The notes below the pieces were generated by a model. The model ran no database searches. It had not been told where the DNA came from and saw nothing but the letters and a program-made list of their open reading frames with translations. A stretch of DNA of 64,000 nucleotides from Streptomyces asoensis (GTDB lineage: Bacteria; Actinomycetota; Actinomycetes; Streptomycetales; Streptomycetaceae): assembly GCF_016860545.1 (NCBI RefSeq), contig NZ_BNEB01000001.1, positions 1 through 64,000 on the forward strand. The letters run 5' to 3'. Of this stretch, positions 1 through 8,719 are shown one piece after another. The translations under genes were made by a program, and so were the position numbers. Positions within the stretch are counted from its first letter, which is position 1. Each line of letters begins with the position of its first letter.

Positions 1-527
1 GCTTTGGCGGCGCTGTAGTTGCCCTGGCCGACGGAGCCGAGGAGGCCGGCGCCGCTGCTGGTGTTGACGACGCGGGCGGTGGGCGGGCGGCCCGCCTTGG
101 TCTCGGCGCGCCAGTGTGCGGCGGCGTGGCGCAGGGTGAGGAAGTGGCCGGTGAGGTGGACGCGCAGGACGGCGTCCCAGTCGTCCTGGTCGAGGTTGAC
201 GAGCATGCGGTCGCGCAGGAAGCCGGCGTTGTTGACGAGGGTGTCGAGCCGGCCGTAGGTGTCGAGTGCGGTGCGCACGAGGGACGCGGCGCCGTCGGAG
301 GTGGCGATGTCGGCGTGGTGGGCGACCGCTTCGCCGCCCGCCGCCCGGATCTCGTCGACGACCTGGCGGGCCGGGGTGTCGGGGCCGGGGGTGCCGTCGA
401 GGCCGACGCCGTGGTCGTTGACGACGACCCGGGCGCCTTCGGCGGCGAAGGCGAGGGCGTGGGCGCGTCCGAGGCCGCGTCCCGCGCCGGTGACGACGAC
501 GACGCGTCCGTGGCAGATGCCGTTCAT
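1..527 (-). CDS. SDR family oxidoreductase, 3'-truncated by window edge (Rv3548c-like)
   Basis: This is the N-terminal ~175 residues of a short-chain dehydrogenase/reductase; the gene runs off the left edge. The start ATG at 525-527 opens with MNGICHGRVVVVTGAGRGLG, which holds the Rossmann TGxxxGxG motif. NNAG follows near residue 100, and the catalytic YxxxK (YSAAK) sits at the last visible codons, so the active site is complete but the C-terminal substrate-binding part is missing. It lies one base after the stop of the next SDR gene, so the two are co-transcribed. Mycobacterial KstR2 regulons carry an equivalent pair (Rv3548c, Rv3549c) beside echA20. By position it should reduce or oxidise a hydroxyl/keto CoA intermediate of HIP degradation; its substrate is not known. 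Confidence 0.85.
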   Translation of the reverse strand, partial: MNGICHGRVVVVTGAGRGLGRAHALAFAAEGARVVVNDHGVGLDGTPGPDTPARQVVDEIRAAGGEAVAHHADIATSDGAASLVRTALDTYGRLDTLVNNAGFLRDRMLVNLDQDDWDAVLRVHLTGHFLTLRHAAAHWRAETKAGRPPTARVVNTSSGAGLLGSVGQGNYSAAK

Positions 528-528
528 G

Positions 529-1269
529 TCAGGTCTCCTTGTCGGCGGTGGCGGCGTCGAGGAAGGCGGGTCGTTCGCCGCCGCCGTGCAGGAGCAGGCT
601 GGCTCCGCTGATGTAGCGGGCCGCGTCGGAGGCGAGGAAGACGGCTGCTTCGCCGACGTCGGCGGGGAGGGCGAGGCGGCCGAGGGGGACGGTGCGGGCG
701 ACGGCTTCGACGCCGTCCTCGCCGCCGTAGTGGAGGTGGGTGAGTTCGGTGCGGACCATGCCGACGACGAGGGTGTTGACGCGTACGCGTGGGGCCCATT
801 CGACGGCCATGGACCGGGCGAGGTTCTCCAGGCCGGCCTTGGCGGCGCCGTAGGCGGCCGAGCCGGGTGAGGGGCGGCTGCCGCTGACGCTGCCGATCAT
901 CACGACGGAGCCGCCGGTGCGTTCGAGGTGGGCGTGGGCGGCGAGGGAGACGGTGAGCGGGGCGAGGAGGTTGAGTTCGATCACGCGCGCGTGGTGTCGG
1001 GCGTCGGCGTGGGCGAGGGGGCGGTGGGGGGTGCCGCCGGCGTTGTTGACGAGGATGTCGAGGCGGGGCAGCGCGGTGAAGAAGTGCCGTACGGCGTCGG
1101 TGTCCCGGACGTCCAGGGGGGCGTAGGCGGCTTCGGGGAGGGGTTCGTCGGGGGGTCTGCGGGCGCAGACGACGACGTCGGCGCCGGCGCGGGCGAGGGA
1201 GCGTGCGATGCCGGCGCCCACGCCGCGGGTGCCTCCGGTGACGACGGCGACCTTTCCGTCCAGCTGCAT
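529..1269 (-). CDS. SDR family oxidoreductase (Rv3549c-like)
   Basis: This 246-residue short-chain dehydrogenase has normal length for the family. The cofactor motif TGGTRGVG begins near residue 11, NNAGG lies near residue 75, the catalytic serine is in the MIGSVSGS stretch, and the catalytic YGAAK is near residue 138. The start ATG at 1267-1269 lies only 17 bases from the palindromic box at 1287-1302, so its promoter overlaps that box. It is divergent from echA20 and is followed with a one-base gap by a second SDR gene. The pair corresponds in position to Rv3549c-Rv3548c of the mycobacterial HIP catabolic cluster. The exact substrate cannot be told from sequence. Confidence 0.88.
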   Translation of the reverse strand: MQLDGKVAVVTGGTRGVGAGIARSLARAGADVVVCARRPPDEPLPEAAYAPLDVRDTDAVRHFFTALPRLDILVNNAGGTPHRPLAHADARHHARVIELNLLAPLTVSLAAHAHLERTGGSVVMIGSVSGSRPSPGSAAYGAAKAGLENLARSMAVEWAPRVRVNTLVVGMVRTELTHLHYGGEDGVEAVARTVPLGRLALPADVGEAAVFLASDAARYISGASLLLHGGGERPAFLDAATADKET

Positions 1270-1286
1270 CCGCTGCTACCTTCCAC

Positions 1287-1302
1287 CTAACAAACGTTTG
1301 GT
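1287..1302. promoter_or_regulatory. Probable KstR2 operator in the SDR/echA20 divergent promoter
   Basis: The palindromic core CTAACAAACGTTTGGT lies between the divergent SDR and echA20 genes. It is nearly identical to the box at 7520-7535 read on the minus strand (CTAACAAGTGTTTGGT). Both resemble the published mycobacterial KstR2 motif AnCAAGnnCTTGnT, with two mismatches here. Flanking bases extend the symmetry: TTCCACC on the left and GTGGAAAGG on the right, roughly 1274-1315. The box is 17 bases from one start codon and 21 from the other, so a bound repressor would block both promoters. Confidence 0.72.
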
Positions 1303-1323
1303 GGAAAGGTAGCTGATGCTTCC

Positions 1324-2121
1324 ATGGGTGTCTCCACCTCGTCCCCGGAAAAGGGGGCCGCACCAGGCCCGGCCGGCTCGGCGTCCGACGGGATCGCGCT
1401 GGTCACGGTCGATTTCCCGCCGGTGAACGCGCTGCCGGTGAGCGGCTGGTTCGCCCTGGCCGACGCCGTGCGCGCGGCCGGCCGCGATCCCGGCACCCGG
1501 TGCGTGGTGCTGGCGGCGGAGGGGCGCGGGTTCAACGCGGGCGTCGACATCAAGGAGATCCAGGAGCGGGGGCCTGGCGCCCTGGTCGGCGCCAACCGCG
1601 GCTGCTTCGAGGCCTTCGCGGCGGTGTACGAGTGCGAGGTGCCCGTGGTGGCCGCGGTGCAGGGCTTCTGCCTGGGCGGCGGCGTCGGCCTGGTGGGGAA
1701 CGCGGACGTGGTCGTGGCGAGCGAGGACGCCGTGTTCGGGCTGCCCGAGCTGGACCGGGGCGCCCTGGGCGCGGCCACGCATCTGGCCCGGCTGGTCCCC
1801 CAGCATCTGCTGCGCGCCCTGTACTACACCTCGCGCACGGTCACGGCGCGCGAGCTGCGCACGCACGGCTCGGTGTGGCGGGTCGTGCCGCGGGACGAAC
1901 TGCGCGCGGCCGCGCTGGAGCTGGCCGGGGAGATCGCCGCGAAGGACGGCGAGCTGCTGCGCCTGGCCAAGGCGGCCATCAACGGCATCGATCCGGTCGA
2001 CGTGCGGCGCAGCTACCGCTTCGAGCAGGGCTTCACCTACGAGGCGAGCGTGGCCGGGGTGGCCGACCGGGTCCGTGACACCTTCGGCAGGAAGGGCGAG
2101 GAGGGGGATCCGGGTGAGTGA
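1324..2121 (+). CDS. echA20: EchA20-type enoyl-CoA hydratase/isomerase-family ring D hydrolase
   Basis: This 265-residue crotonase-superfamily protein closely resembles mycobacterial EchA20, which opens ring D of the bicyclic CoA thioester formed from the steroid C/D rings (HIEC-CoA to COCHEA-CoA). Visible landmarks are VDFPPVNALP near residue 30, the oxyanion segment GRGFNAGVDIKEIQ, GGGVGLVGNADVVVAS, and FGLPELDRGALGAATHL, a segment characteristic of this subgroup. The N-terminus is about 15 residues longer than in mycobacteria. The start at 1324 has only a weak upstream AAAGG, 14 bases away. It is the first gene of echA20-ipdA-ipdB-ipdC and lies just downstream of the KstR2-like box. The assignment rests on recalled family sequences plus synteny. 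Confidence 0.9.
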   Translation: MGVSTSSPEKGAAPGPAGSASDGIALVTVDFPPVNALPVSGWFALADAVRAAGRDPGTRCVVLAAEGRGFNAGVDIKEIQERGPGALVGANRGCFEAFAAVYECEVPVVAAVQGFCLGGGVGLVGNADVVVASEDAVFGLPELDRGALGAATHLARLVPQHLLRALYYTSRTVTARELRTHGSVWRVVPRDELRAAALELAGEIAAKDGELLRLAKAAINGIDPVDVRRSYRFEQGFTYEASVAGVADRVRDTFGRKGEEGDPGE

Positions 2122-2950
2122 CAAGACGATGAGCGCCGAGGAGGCGGTGTCGCGGCTGCGCAGCGGCATGACGCTCGGGATCGGCGGCTGGGGCTCGCGG
2201 CGCAAGCCGATGGCGCTGGTCAGGGCGCTGCTGAGGTCGGAGGTCACCGACCTGACCGTCGTGTCGTACGGCGGTCCGGACGTCGGGATGCTCGCCGCGG
2301 CGGGCCGGATCCGCGAGCTGGTGGCCGCGTTCGTCACCCTCGACTCGATCCCCCTGGAACCGCACTACCGCGCGGCCCGCGAGGGCGGGGCGTTCGCGCT
2401 GACGGAGATCGACGAGGCGATGTTCATGTGGGGGCTGCACGCGGCGGCGAACCGGTTGCCGTTCCTGCCGGTGCGGGCGGGCATCGGTTCGGACGTGATG
2501 CGGGTCAACCCCCGTCTGCGGACGGTGACGTCGCCGTACGAGGACGGGGAGACGTTCGTGGCCGTGCCCGCCCTGCGCCTGGACGCGGCCCTGGTGCACG
2601 TCAACCGGGCGGACCGGCTGGGCAACGGGCAGTACCTGGGCCCGGATCCCTACTTCGACGACCTGTTCTGCGAGGCGGCGGACGAGGCGTACGTCAGCTG
2701 CGAGCAGATCGTGGACACGGCCGAGTTGACGAAGGCGGCGCCGCCGCAGTCGCTGCTGCTCAAGCGGCACACGGTGACGGGCGTGGTCGAGGCGCCGAAC
2801 GGGGCGCACTTCACGTCCTGCGCCCCGGACTACGGCCGGGACGAGGCGTTCCAGAAGCGGTACGCGGCGACGCCCTGGCCGCAGTTCGCGGCGCGGTACC
2901 TCGCCGGGGACGAGCGGGCGTACCGGGCCGCGGTCGAGGAGGAGTCGTGA
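2114..2950 (+). CDS. ipdA: CoA-transferase-like ring hydrolase, alpha subunit IpdA
   Basis: This is the alpha subunit of IpdAB, a class I CoA-transferase homologue that acts as a hydrolase. In mycobacteria it opens the last steroid ring of COCHEA-CoA to give MOODA-CoA. I chose the GTG at 2114 (MSDKTMSAEEAVSRLRSGMT), which gives 278 residues, has a GAGG-rich site upstream and overlaps the echA20 stop by 8 bases; an in-frame ATG at 2129 is possible. The signature GGWGSRRKPMALVRA and the later DLTVVSYGGPDVGML are typical of IpdA. The C-terminal AAPDYGRDEAFQ motif is also conserved. IpdB follows with a GTGA overlap, as expected for a stoichiometric two-subunit enzyme. Confidence 0.9.
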   Translation: MSDKTMSAEEAVSRLRSGMTLGIGGWGSRRKPMALVRALLRSEVTDLTVVSYGGPDVGMLAAAGRIRELVAAFVTLDSIPLEPHYRAAREGGAFALTEIDEAMFMWGLHAAANRLPFLPVRAGIGSDVMRVNPRLRTVTSPYEDGETFVAVPALRLDAALVHVNRADRLGNGQYLGPDPYFDDLFCEAADEAYVSCEQIVDTAELTKAAPPQSLLLKRHTVTGVVEAPNGAHFTSCAPDYGRDEAFQKRYAATPWPQFAARYLAGDERAYRAAVEEES

Positions 2951-3711
2951 GCGGGGAGAGCGTGAGCGGCGAGACCGTGGGCGGGCAGAGCGTGAGCGGG
3001 GTGACGCGGGCCGAGTACTGCGTGATCGCCTGCGCGGAGGCGTGGCGCGGGGCGGGCGAGATCCTGGCGAGCCCCATGGGCCTGATCCCCTCGGTCGGTG
3101 CGCGTCTGGCCCGGCACACCTTCGCGCCGGACCTGCTGATGACGGACGGCGAGGCGCTGCTCGTCGGGCTGGACGGCACGGTGGAGGGCTGGCTGCCCTA
3201 CCGGCAGCATCTGGCGCTGGTCACCGGGGGGCGGCGGCACGTGATGATGGGGGCCAGTCAGATCGACCGGTACGGCAACCAGAACATCGCGTGCGTCGGC
3301 GACTGGGCGCGGCCCACCCGGCAGCTGCTCGGGGTGCGGGGCGCTCCGGTCAACACCCTGAACAATCCGACGAGTTACTGGATTCCGCGGCATTCGCGGC
3401 GGGTGTTCGTCGAGCGGGTCGACATGGTGTGCGGGGTGGGGTACGACCGGGCGGCCGGTGCGCGCCACCACCGCATCCCGCGGGTCGTCTCCGATCTCGG
3501 GGTCTTCGACTTCGCCACGCCCGACCGTTCGATGCGGCTGGCCTCGCTGCATCCCGGGGTGAGTGTCGAGGAGGTCCGGGAGGCGACGGGGTTCGCCCTG
3601 GTGGTGCCGGACGAGGTGCCGCCGACCCGGGAGCCGACCGCGGCCGAGCTGCGCCTGGTCCGTGAGGTGATCGACCCGCACGGGAGCCGGGCCCGGGAGG
3701 TCGCGGCCTGA
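2947..3711 (+). CDS. ipdB: CoA-transferase-like ring hydrolase, beta subunit IpdB
   Basis: This is the beta subunit of the IpdAB ring hydrolase. The family match begins at TRAEYCVIACAEAWRGAGEI and continues through GASQIDRYGNQNIACVGDW and the VGYDRAAGARHHRIP segment. The earliest coupled start, GTG 2947, overlaps the ipdA stop as GTGA and gives 254 residues. This adds an 18-residue repetitive leader (SGESVSGETVGGQSVSGV) absent from mycobacterial IpdB; GTG codons at 2962, 2992 and 3001 are in frame. Starting at 3001 would give 236 residues, which fits the family better. The stop overlaps the ATG of ipdC by one base. Function is inferred from family and from tight linkage to ipdA. Confidence 0.88.
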   Translation: MSGESVSGETVGGQSVSGVTRAEYCVIACAEAWRGAGEILASPMGLIPSVGARLARHTFAPDLLMTDGEALLVGLDGTVEGWLPYRQHLALVTGGRRHVMMGASQIDRYGNQNIACVGDWARPTRQLLGVRGAPVNTLNNPTSYWIPRHSRRVFVERVDMVCGVGYDRAAGARHHRIPRVVSDLGVFDFATPDRSMRLASLHPGVSVEEVREATGFALVVPDEVPPTREPTAAELRLVREVIDPHGSRAREVAA

Positions 3712-4769
3712 TGGAGACGGCGTTCACCCGGCTGGTCGGGGTGCGGCACCCGATCGTGCAGACCGGGATGGGGTGGGTGGCGGGCCCGCGGCTGGTGTCG
3801 GCGGCGGCCGAAGCGGGGGCGCTGGGCGTGCTGGCGTCCGCGACCATGACGCCGGACCGGCTGCGGGCGGCGGTGCGCGAGGTGCGGGCGCGGACGGCGG
3901 AGCCGTTCGGGGTCAATCTGCGGGCCGACGCGGCGGACGCCGGTGAACGGGTGCGGATCATCGTCGAGGAGGGGGTGCGGGTCGCGTCCTTCGCGCTCGC
4001 GCCGTCCCGGGAGCTGATCGCCGAGCTCAAGGAGGCGGGGGTGGTGGTGATCCCCTCCGTGGGGGCGCGCCGGCACGCCGAGAAGGTCGCCGCGTGGGGG
4101 GCGGACGCGGTGATCGTGCAGGGCGGTGAGGGCGGCGGGCACACCGGCGAGGTGGCGACGTCGGTCCTGCTGCCGCAGGTGGTGGACGCCGTGGACGTCC
4201 CGGTGGTGGCGGCGGGCGGATTCTTCGACGGCCGGGGGCTGGTGGCGGCACTGGCGTACGGGGCGGCGGGGGTGGCGATGGGCACCCGGTTCCTGCTCAC
4301 GTCGGACTCGCCGGTCCCGGACGCGGTGAAGGCGCGCTATCTGGCGGCGACGGTCCGGGACGTCACCGTCACCCGGGCGGTGGACGGTCTTCCGCACCGC
4401 ATGCTGCGGACCGCTCTGGTCGATTCGCTGGAGGACGCGGGCCGGGCGGCGGCGCTGGTGCGGGCCGTGCGGCACGCGGCGGCCTTCCGGAGGCTGTCCG
4501 GCCTCACCTGGCGGGAGATGGTCCGTGACGGGCTGGCGCTGCGCCACGGCAAGGACCTCGCCTGGAGTCAGGTGCTGCTGGCCGCGAACACGCCGATGCT
4601 GCTCAGGGCCGCGATGGTCGAGGGGCGCACGGACGGCGGGGTGATGGCTTGCGGGCAGGTCGCCGGGGTGATCGACGATCTGCCGTCGTGCGCGGAGCTG
4701 GTGGGGCGGGTCATGCGGGAGGCGGAGGAGCGGCTGGCGGCCCTCGAGGGGTTCGCCGCCGCTCCCTGA
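3711..4769 (+). CDS. ipdC: IpdC-type flavin-dependent oxidoreductase (nitronate monooxygenase family)
   Basis: This 352-residue TIM-barrel FMN protein belongs to the nitronate monooxygenase/2-nitropropane dioxygenase superfamily. FMN-binding landmarks are QTGMGWVAGPRLVSAAAEAGALG near residue 18, VIVQGGEGGGHTGE near residue 138, and AAGGFFDGRGLVAALAYGAAGVAMGTRFL near residue 165. In the steroid pathway IpdC is required to form the unsaturated bicyclic CoA ester that EchA20 and IpdAB then open. The ATG overlaps the ipdB stop by one base, making it the last gene of a four-gene operon. A long GC hairpin follows at 4814-4852. Naming as IpdC rests more on position than on unique motifs, since this fold is common. 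Confidence 0.84.
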   Translation: METAFTRLVGVRHPIVQTGMGWVAGPRLVSAAAEAGALGVLASATMTPDRLRAAVREVRARTAEPFGVNLRADAADAGERVRIIVEEGVRVASFALAPSRELIAELKEAGVVVIPSVGARRHAEKVAAWGADAVIVQGGEGGGHTGEVATSVLLPQVVDAVDVPVVAAGGFFDGRGLVAALAYGAAGVAMGTRFLLTSDSPVPDAVKARYLAATVRDVTVTRAVDGLPHRMLRTALVDSLEDAGRAAALVRAVRHAAAFRRLSGLTWREMVRDGLALRHGKDLAWSQVLLAANTPMLLRAAMVEGRTDGGVMACGQVAGVIDDLPSCAELVGRVMREAEERLAALEGFAAAP

Positions 4770-4813
4770 GCGTCGCGGTGGTGTGCGCCGTGGCGTTCCG
4801 CGGCGGGCGCGCT

Positions 4814-4852
4814 GCCCGGCGGGGGCGGGTTCGGGGCCCGCCCGCGCCGGGC
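4814..4852. terminator. Hairpin terminator between convergent ipdC and fadA6
   Basis: An inverted repeat with outer arms GCCCGGCG and CGCCGGGC and inner arms GGGGCGGG and CCCGCCC encloses a short loop. It lies 45 bases after ipdC and 45 bases before the end of fadA6, so it could stop transcription from both sides. It has no T-run, which is usual in Streptomyces. Confidence 0.65.
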
Positions 4853-4896
4853 GTGTTCTCAGAACCGTCGGACGCCCGCCCCCGCCAGGCTTGGCC

Positions 4897-6054
<1,158 letters not shown>

Positions 6055-6077
6055 GGCGACTCCCTCACTGCGAACGG

Positions 6078-6695
6078 CTATGCACGTACGGCGATCCCGT
6101 CCAGCACCATCGACAGGTACTGCCGGGCGATCTCCTCGGGGCTGTGCTGTCCGCCGGGCCGGTACCAGGACGCGGCGACCCACACGGTGTCGCGGACGAA
6201 CCGGTAGGTGAGGCGTACGTCGAGGTCGGCGCGGAACACTCCGGCGGCGACCCCCCGCTCCAGCGTGGACAGCCAGGCCTTCTCGAACCTGCGCTGCGAG
6301 TCGGCGAGGAACGTGAACCGTTCCTGCGCCACGAGCTGCCGGCTCTCCTTCTGGTAGATCGCGACGGCGGCGCGGTGCCGGTCGATCTCCCGGAACGACT
6401 CGGTGACCAGGGCGGCGAGCGTCTCGCGGGGTCCGAGCCCGGCGCCAAGGACGGTGTCGTAGCCGTCCCAGAGTTCGTCGAGGAAGGAGCGCAGGATCTC
6501 CTCCAGCATCGATTCCTTGGAGTCGAAGTGGTAGTAGAGGCTGCCCGCGAGCATGCCCGCGTGGTCGGCGATCTTACGGACGGTGGTGGCGTTGTAGCCC
6601 TGTTCGGCGAAGACCTCGGCGGCGGTGTCGAGGAGTTCGCGGCGACGCGCGGGCGCGGCGGTCACCTGGGGCTTCTTCTTGGTCGGCACGGACAC
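6078..6695 (-). CDS. kstR2: TetR-family repressor KstR2 of HIP catabolism
   Basis: This 205-residue TetR regulator resembles mycobacterial KstR2 along its whole length. The N-terminal helix-turn-helix reads ATTVRKIADHAGMLAGSLYYHFDSKESM (about residues 39-66). The ligand domain keeps recognisable pieces: FLDELWDGYD, HRAAVAIYQKESRQL, FRADLDVRLTYRFVRDTVW and SWYRPGG. KstR2 is known to be released from DNA by HIP-CoA. The gene starts with GTG at 6695, 19 bases after ipdF, so it shares the ipdF promoter and should be autoregulated through the box at 7520-7535. Two matching palindromes at both divergent promoters of the cluster support its role as local repressor. Confidence 0.9.
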   Translation of the reverse strand: MSVPTKKKPQVTAAPARRRELLDTAAEVFAEQGYNATTVRKIADHAGMLAGSLYYHFDSKESMLEEILRSFLDELWDGYDTVLGAGLGPRETLAALVTESFREIDRHRAAVAIYQKESRQLVAQERFTFLADSQRRFEKAWLSTLERGVAAGVFRADLDVRLTYRFVRDTVWVAASWYRPGGQHSPEEIARQYLSMVLDGIAVRA

Positions 6696-6714
6696 ATTGT
6701 GGTCTGCTCCGCCG

Positions 6715-7503
6715 TCAGGGGTGCTGGCCGCTGACGGAGACGACCTCGCCCGTCATGTACGAGGAGTACGGCGACGCCAGGAACACGATGACGTTGGCCA
6801 CCTCCCAGGGCCGGGCGTACCGTCCGAAGGCCTCGCGGGCGGTGAGTTCCTCGAGCAGTTCGGCCGAGGTCACCTTCGCCAGGTGGGGGTGGACGGCGAG
6901 GCTGGGCGAGACGGCGTTGACCCGTACGCCGTACGCGGCCGCCTCGACGGCGGCGCACCGGGTGAGGGCCATCACGCCCGCCTTCGCTGCGGCGTAGTGG
7001 GCCTGTCCGGCCTGGGCGCGCCAGCCGAGGACGGAGGCGTTGTTGACGACGACTCCCCCGCCGCCGGCGCGCATCAGCCGCAGTGCGGCCCGGGTGCAGC
7101 GGAAGGTGCCGTTGAGGGTGACGTCCAGGACGCGTGACCACTGCTCATCGGTCATGTCGGCGAGGGGTGCGGTCCCGCCGAGTCCGGCGTTGTTGACGAC
7201 GACGTCCAGGCGTCCGTGTTCGCGTACGGCGGTGTCGAACAGGGCGCGTACCTGGGTCTCGTCGGTGACGTCGCACGGCAGGGCGGTCACGGACGCCTGT
7301 CCGAACTCATCGGCGAGCGCGGCCCGGCATTCCTCCAGGCGGCGCGCGTGGGCGTCGCTGACGAGTACGCGTGCGCCCTCTTCGAGGAAGCGGCGCGCGG
7401 TCGCCCCGCCGATGCCCGCGCCGGCGGCGGCGGTGATGACGGCGGTGCGGCCGTCGAGCAGCGCGTGCCCGGGAACGTAGGGCGGGGTCTCGACGTTCGT
7501 CAT
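6715..7503 (-). CDS. ipdF: IpdF-type SDR, hydroxy-HIP-CoA dehydrogenase
   Basis: This 262-residue SDR has the same length as mycobacterial IpdF (Rv3559c), which acts on the 5-hydroxy/5-oxo function during HIP side-chain oxidation. The cofactor loop is the atypical ITAAAGAGIGGATARR near residue 23 rather than TGGxxGxG. NNAGLGG lies near residue 108, and NNASVLGWRAQAGQAHYAAAKAG carries the Ser-Tyr-Lys triad. The C-terminus SPYSSYMTGEVVSVSGQ is also subgroup-typical. No ribosome site is visible before ATG 7503, and the operator begins about 10 bases upstream, so the transcript may be leaderless. It heads the operon ipdF-kstR2-fadA6. Confidence 0.9.
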   Translation of the reverse strand: MTNVETPPYVPGHALLDGRTAVITAAAGAGIGGATARRFLEEGARVLVSDAHARRLEECRAALADEFGQASVTALPCDVTDETQVRALFDTAVREHGRLDVVVNNAGLGGTAPLADMTDEQWSRVLDVTLNGTFRCTRAALRLMRAGGGGVVVNNASVLGWRAQAGQAHYAAAKAGVMALTRCAAVEAAAYGVRVNAVSPSLAVHPHLAKVTSAELLEELTAREAFGRYARPWEVANVIVFLASPYSSYMTGEVVSVSGQHP

Positions 7504-7519
7504 GACAGCACGCTAACCT

Positions 7520-7535
7520 ACCAAACACTTGTTAG
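7520..7535. promoter_or_regulatory. Probable KstR2 operator in the ipdF/fadE31 divergent promoter
   Basis: On the minus strand this site reads CTAACAAGTGTTTGGT, differing at two central bases from the box at 1287-1302. It fits the mycobacterial KstR2 motif AnCAAGnnCTTGnT with one mismatch. An extra CTAAC half-copy precedes it at 7513-7517. It lies 16 bases upstream of the ipdF start and 41 upstream of the fadE31-like start, so it can control both transcripts, including kstR2 itself. Confidence 0.75.
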
Positions 7536-7576
7536 GGAAGAACGCGCACGCAGGGCCGCAGCCGAGGAGGGCGTCC

Positions 7577-8719
7577 GTGGACCTCGCACACTCCCCCGCC
7601 GACGAGGCGTTCCGCGCCGAGGCCCGGGCCTGGCTGCACGCGCATGTGCCGGCCGCTGCACTGCCCTCCCTGGAGACCGCCGAGGGCTTCGCGGCGCACC
7701 GCGCGTGGGAGGCCGAACTGGCCGCGGACGGCTGGTCGGTGGTGAACTGGCCGGCCCGCTTCGGGGGGCGCGACTGCGGGCTGATGCGCTGGCTGCTCTT
7801 CGAGGAGGAGTACTACGCGGCGGGCGCGCCCGGGCGCGTCGGCCAGAACGGCGTGAGCCTGCTCGCCCCGACCCTGCTCGAGCACGGCACGGAGGAACAG
7901 CGGGCCCGGGTGCTGCCCGCCATGGCCAGGGGCGAGGTCGTCTGGGCGCAGGCCTGGTCGGAGCCCGAGGCCGGTTCGGACCTGGCCTCGCTGCGCGCCC
8001 GGGCGGTCCGGGCTGACGGCGGCTGGCGGCTGAGCGGCAGCAAGACCTGGTCCTCGCGGGCGGCCTTCGCCGACCGCGCCTTCGGCCTGTTCCGCTCCGG
8101 GCCCGGCACCGGCAGACCCCACCAGGGGCTCACGTACGTCATGTTCGACCTGCGGGCGCCCGGTGTCACGGTCCGGCCCGTGGGCCGCCTCGACGGCAAA
8201 CCGGCGTTCGCCGAGCTGTTCCTGGACGAGGTGTTCGTCCCGGACGAGGACGTGATCGGGGAGCCGGGCGGGGGCTGGCGGATCGCGATGTCGACGGCGG
8301 CCGACGAGCGGGGGCTCACGCTGCGCTCCCCCGGCCGTTTCCTCGCCGCGGCGGACCGGCTGCACGCCCTGTGGCGGGAGCGGGGCAGCCCGCAGGCCAC
8401 CGCCTCGCGCGTCGCCGACGCGCTGATCGGCGCCCGCGCGTACCAGCTGTTCACCTACGCGACCGCGTCCCGCTTCCTGGCCGGGGAGCGGCTGGGTGCG
8501 GAGTCGAGCCTGAACAAGGTCTTCTGGTCGGAGCTCGACATCGCGCTGCACGAGACGGCGCTGGACGTCCTCGGCGCGGAGGGGGAGGCGGTCGGCACGG
8601 AGTGGGCGCAGGGCTATGTCTTCGCGCTCGCCGGACCGATCTACGCGGGCACGAACGAGATCCAGCGCGACATCGTCGCGGAGCGGCTGCTCGGGCTGCC
8701 GAGGGGGCGGCGCGGATGA
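7577..8719 (+). CDS. fadE31: Acyl-CoA dehydrogenase, FadE31-like
   Basis: This 380-residue flavoprotein acyl-CoA dehydrogenase probably works in late beta-oxidation of the ring-opened steroid remnant. The GTG at 7577 is preceded by GAGGAGGG and matches the family N-terminus; reading on to 7529 would overlap the operator. Landmarks are FEEEYYAAGAPGR near residue 77, WAQAWSEPEAGSDLASLR near residue 125, WSSRAAFADRAFGLFRS, and the C-terminal GPIYAGTNEIQRDIVAERLLGLPR. These resemble mycobacterial FadE31 (Rv3562) more than FadE30. The next dehydrogenase overlaps by ATGA, which agrees with the known habit of these FadEs to form mixed complexes with a shorter partner. Confidence 0.85.
   Translation: MDLAHSPADEAFRAEARAWLHAHVPAAALPSLETAEGFAAHRAWEAELAADGWSVVNWPARFGGRDCGLMRWLLFEEEYYAAGAPGRVGQNGVSLLAPTLLEHGTEEQRARVLPAMARGEVVWAQAWSEPEAGSDLASLRARAVRADGGWRLSGSKTWSSRAAFADRAFGLFRSGPGTGRPHQGLTYVMFDLRAPGVTVRPVGRLDGKPAFAELFLDEVFVPDEDVIGEPGGGWRIAMSTAADERGLTLRSPGRFLAAADRLHALWRERGSPQATASRVADALIGARAYQLFTYATASRFLAGERLGAESSLNKVFWSELDIALHETALDVLGAEGEAVGTEWAQGYVFALAGPIYAGTNEIQRDIVAERLLGLPRGRRG

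Noticed and set aside
7577..8719. Naming the first acyl-CoA dehydrogenase FadE30
   Set aside because: Its internal motifs (EEEYYAAGAPGR, WAQAWSEPEAGSDLASLR) fit FadE31 better as I recall the families.
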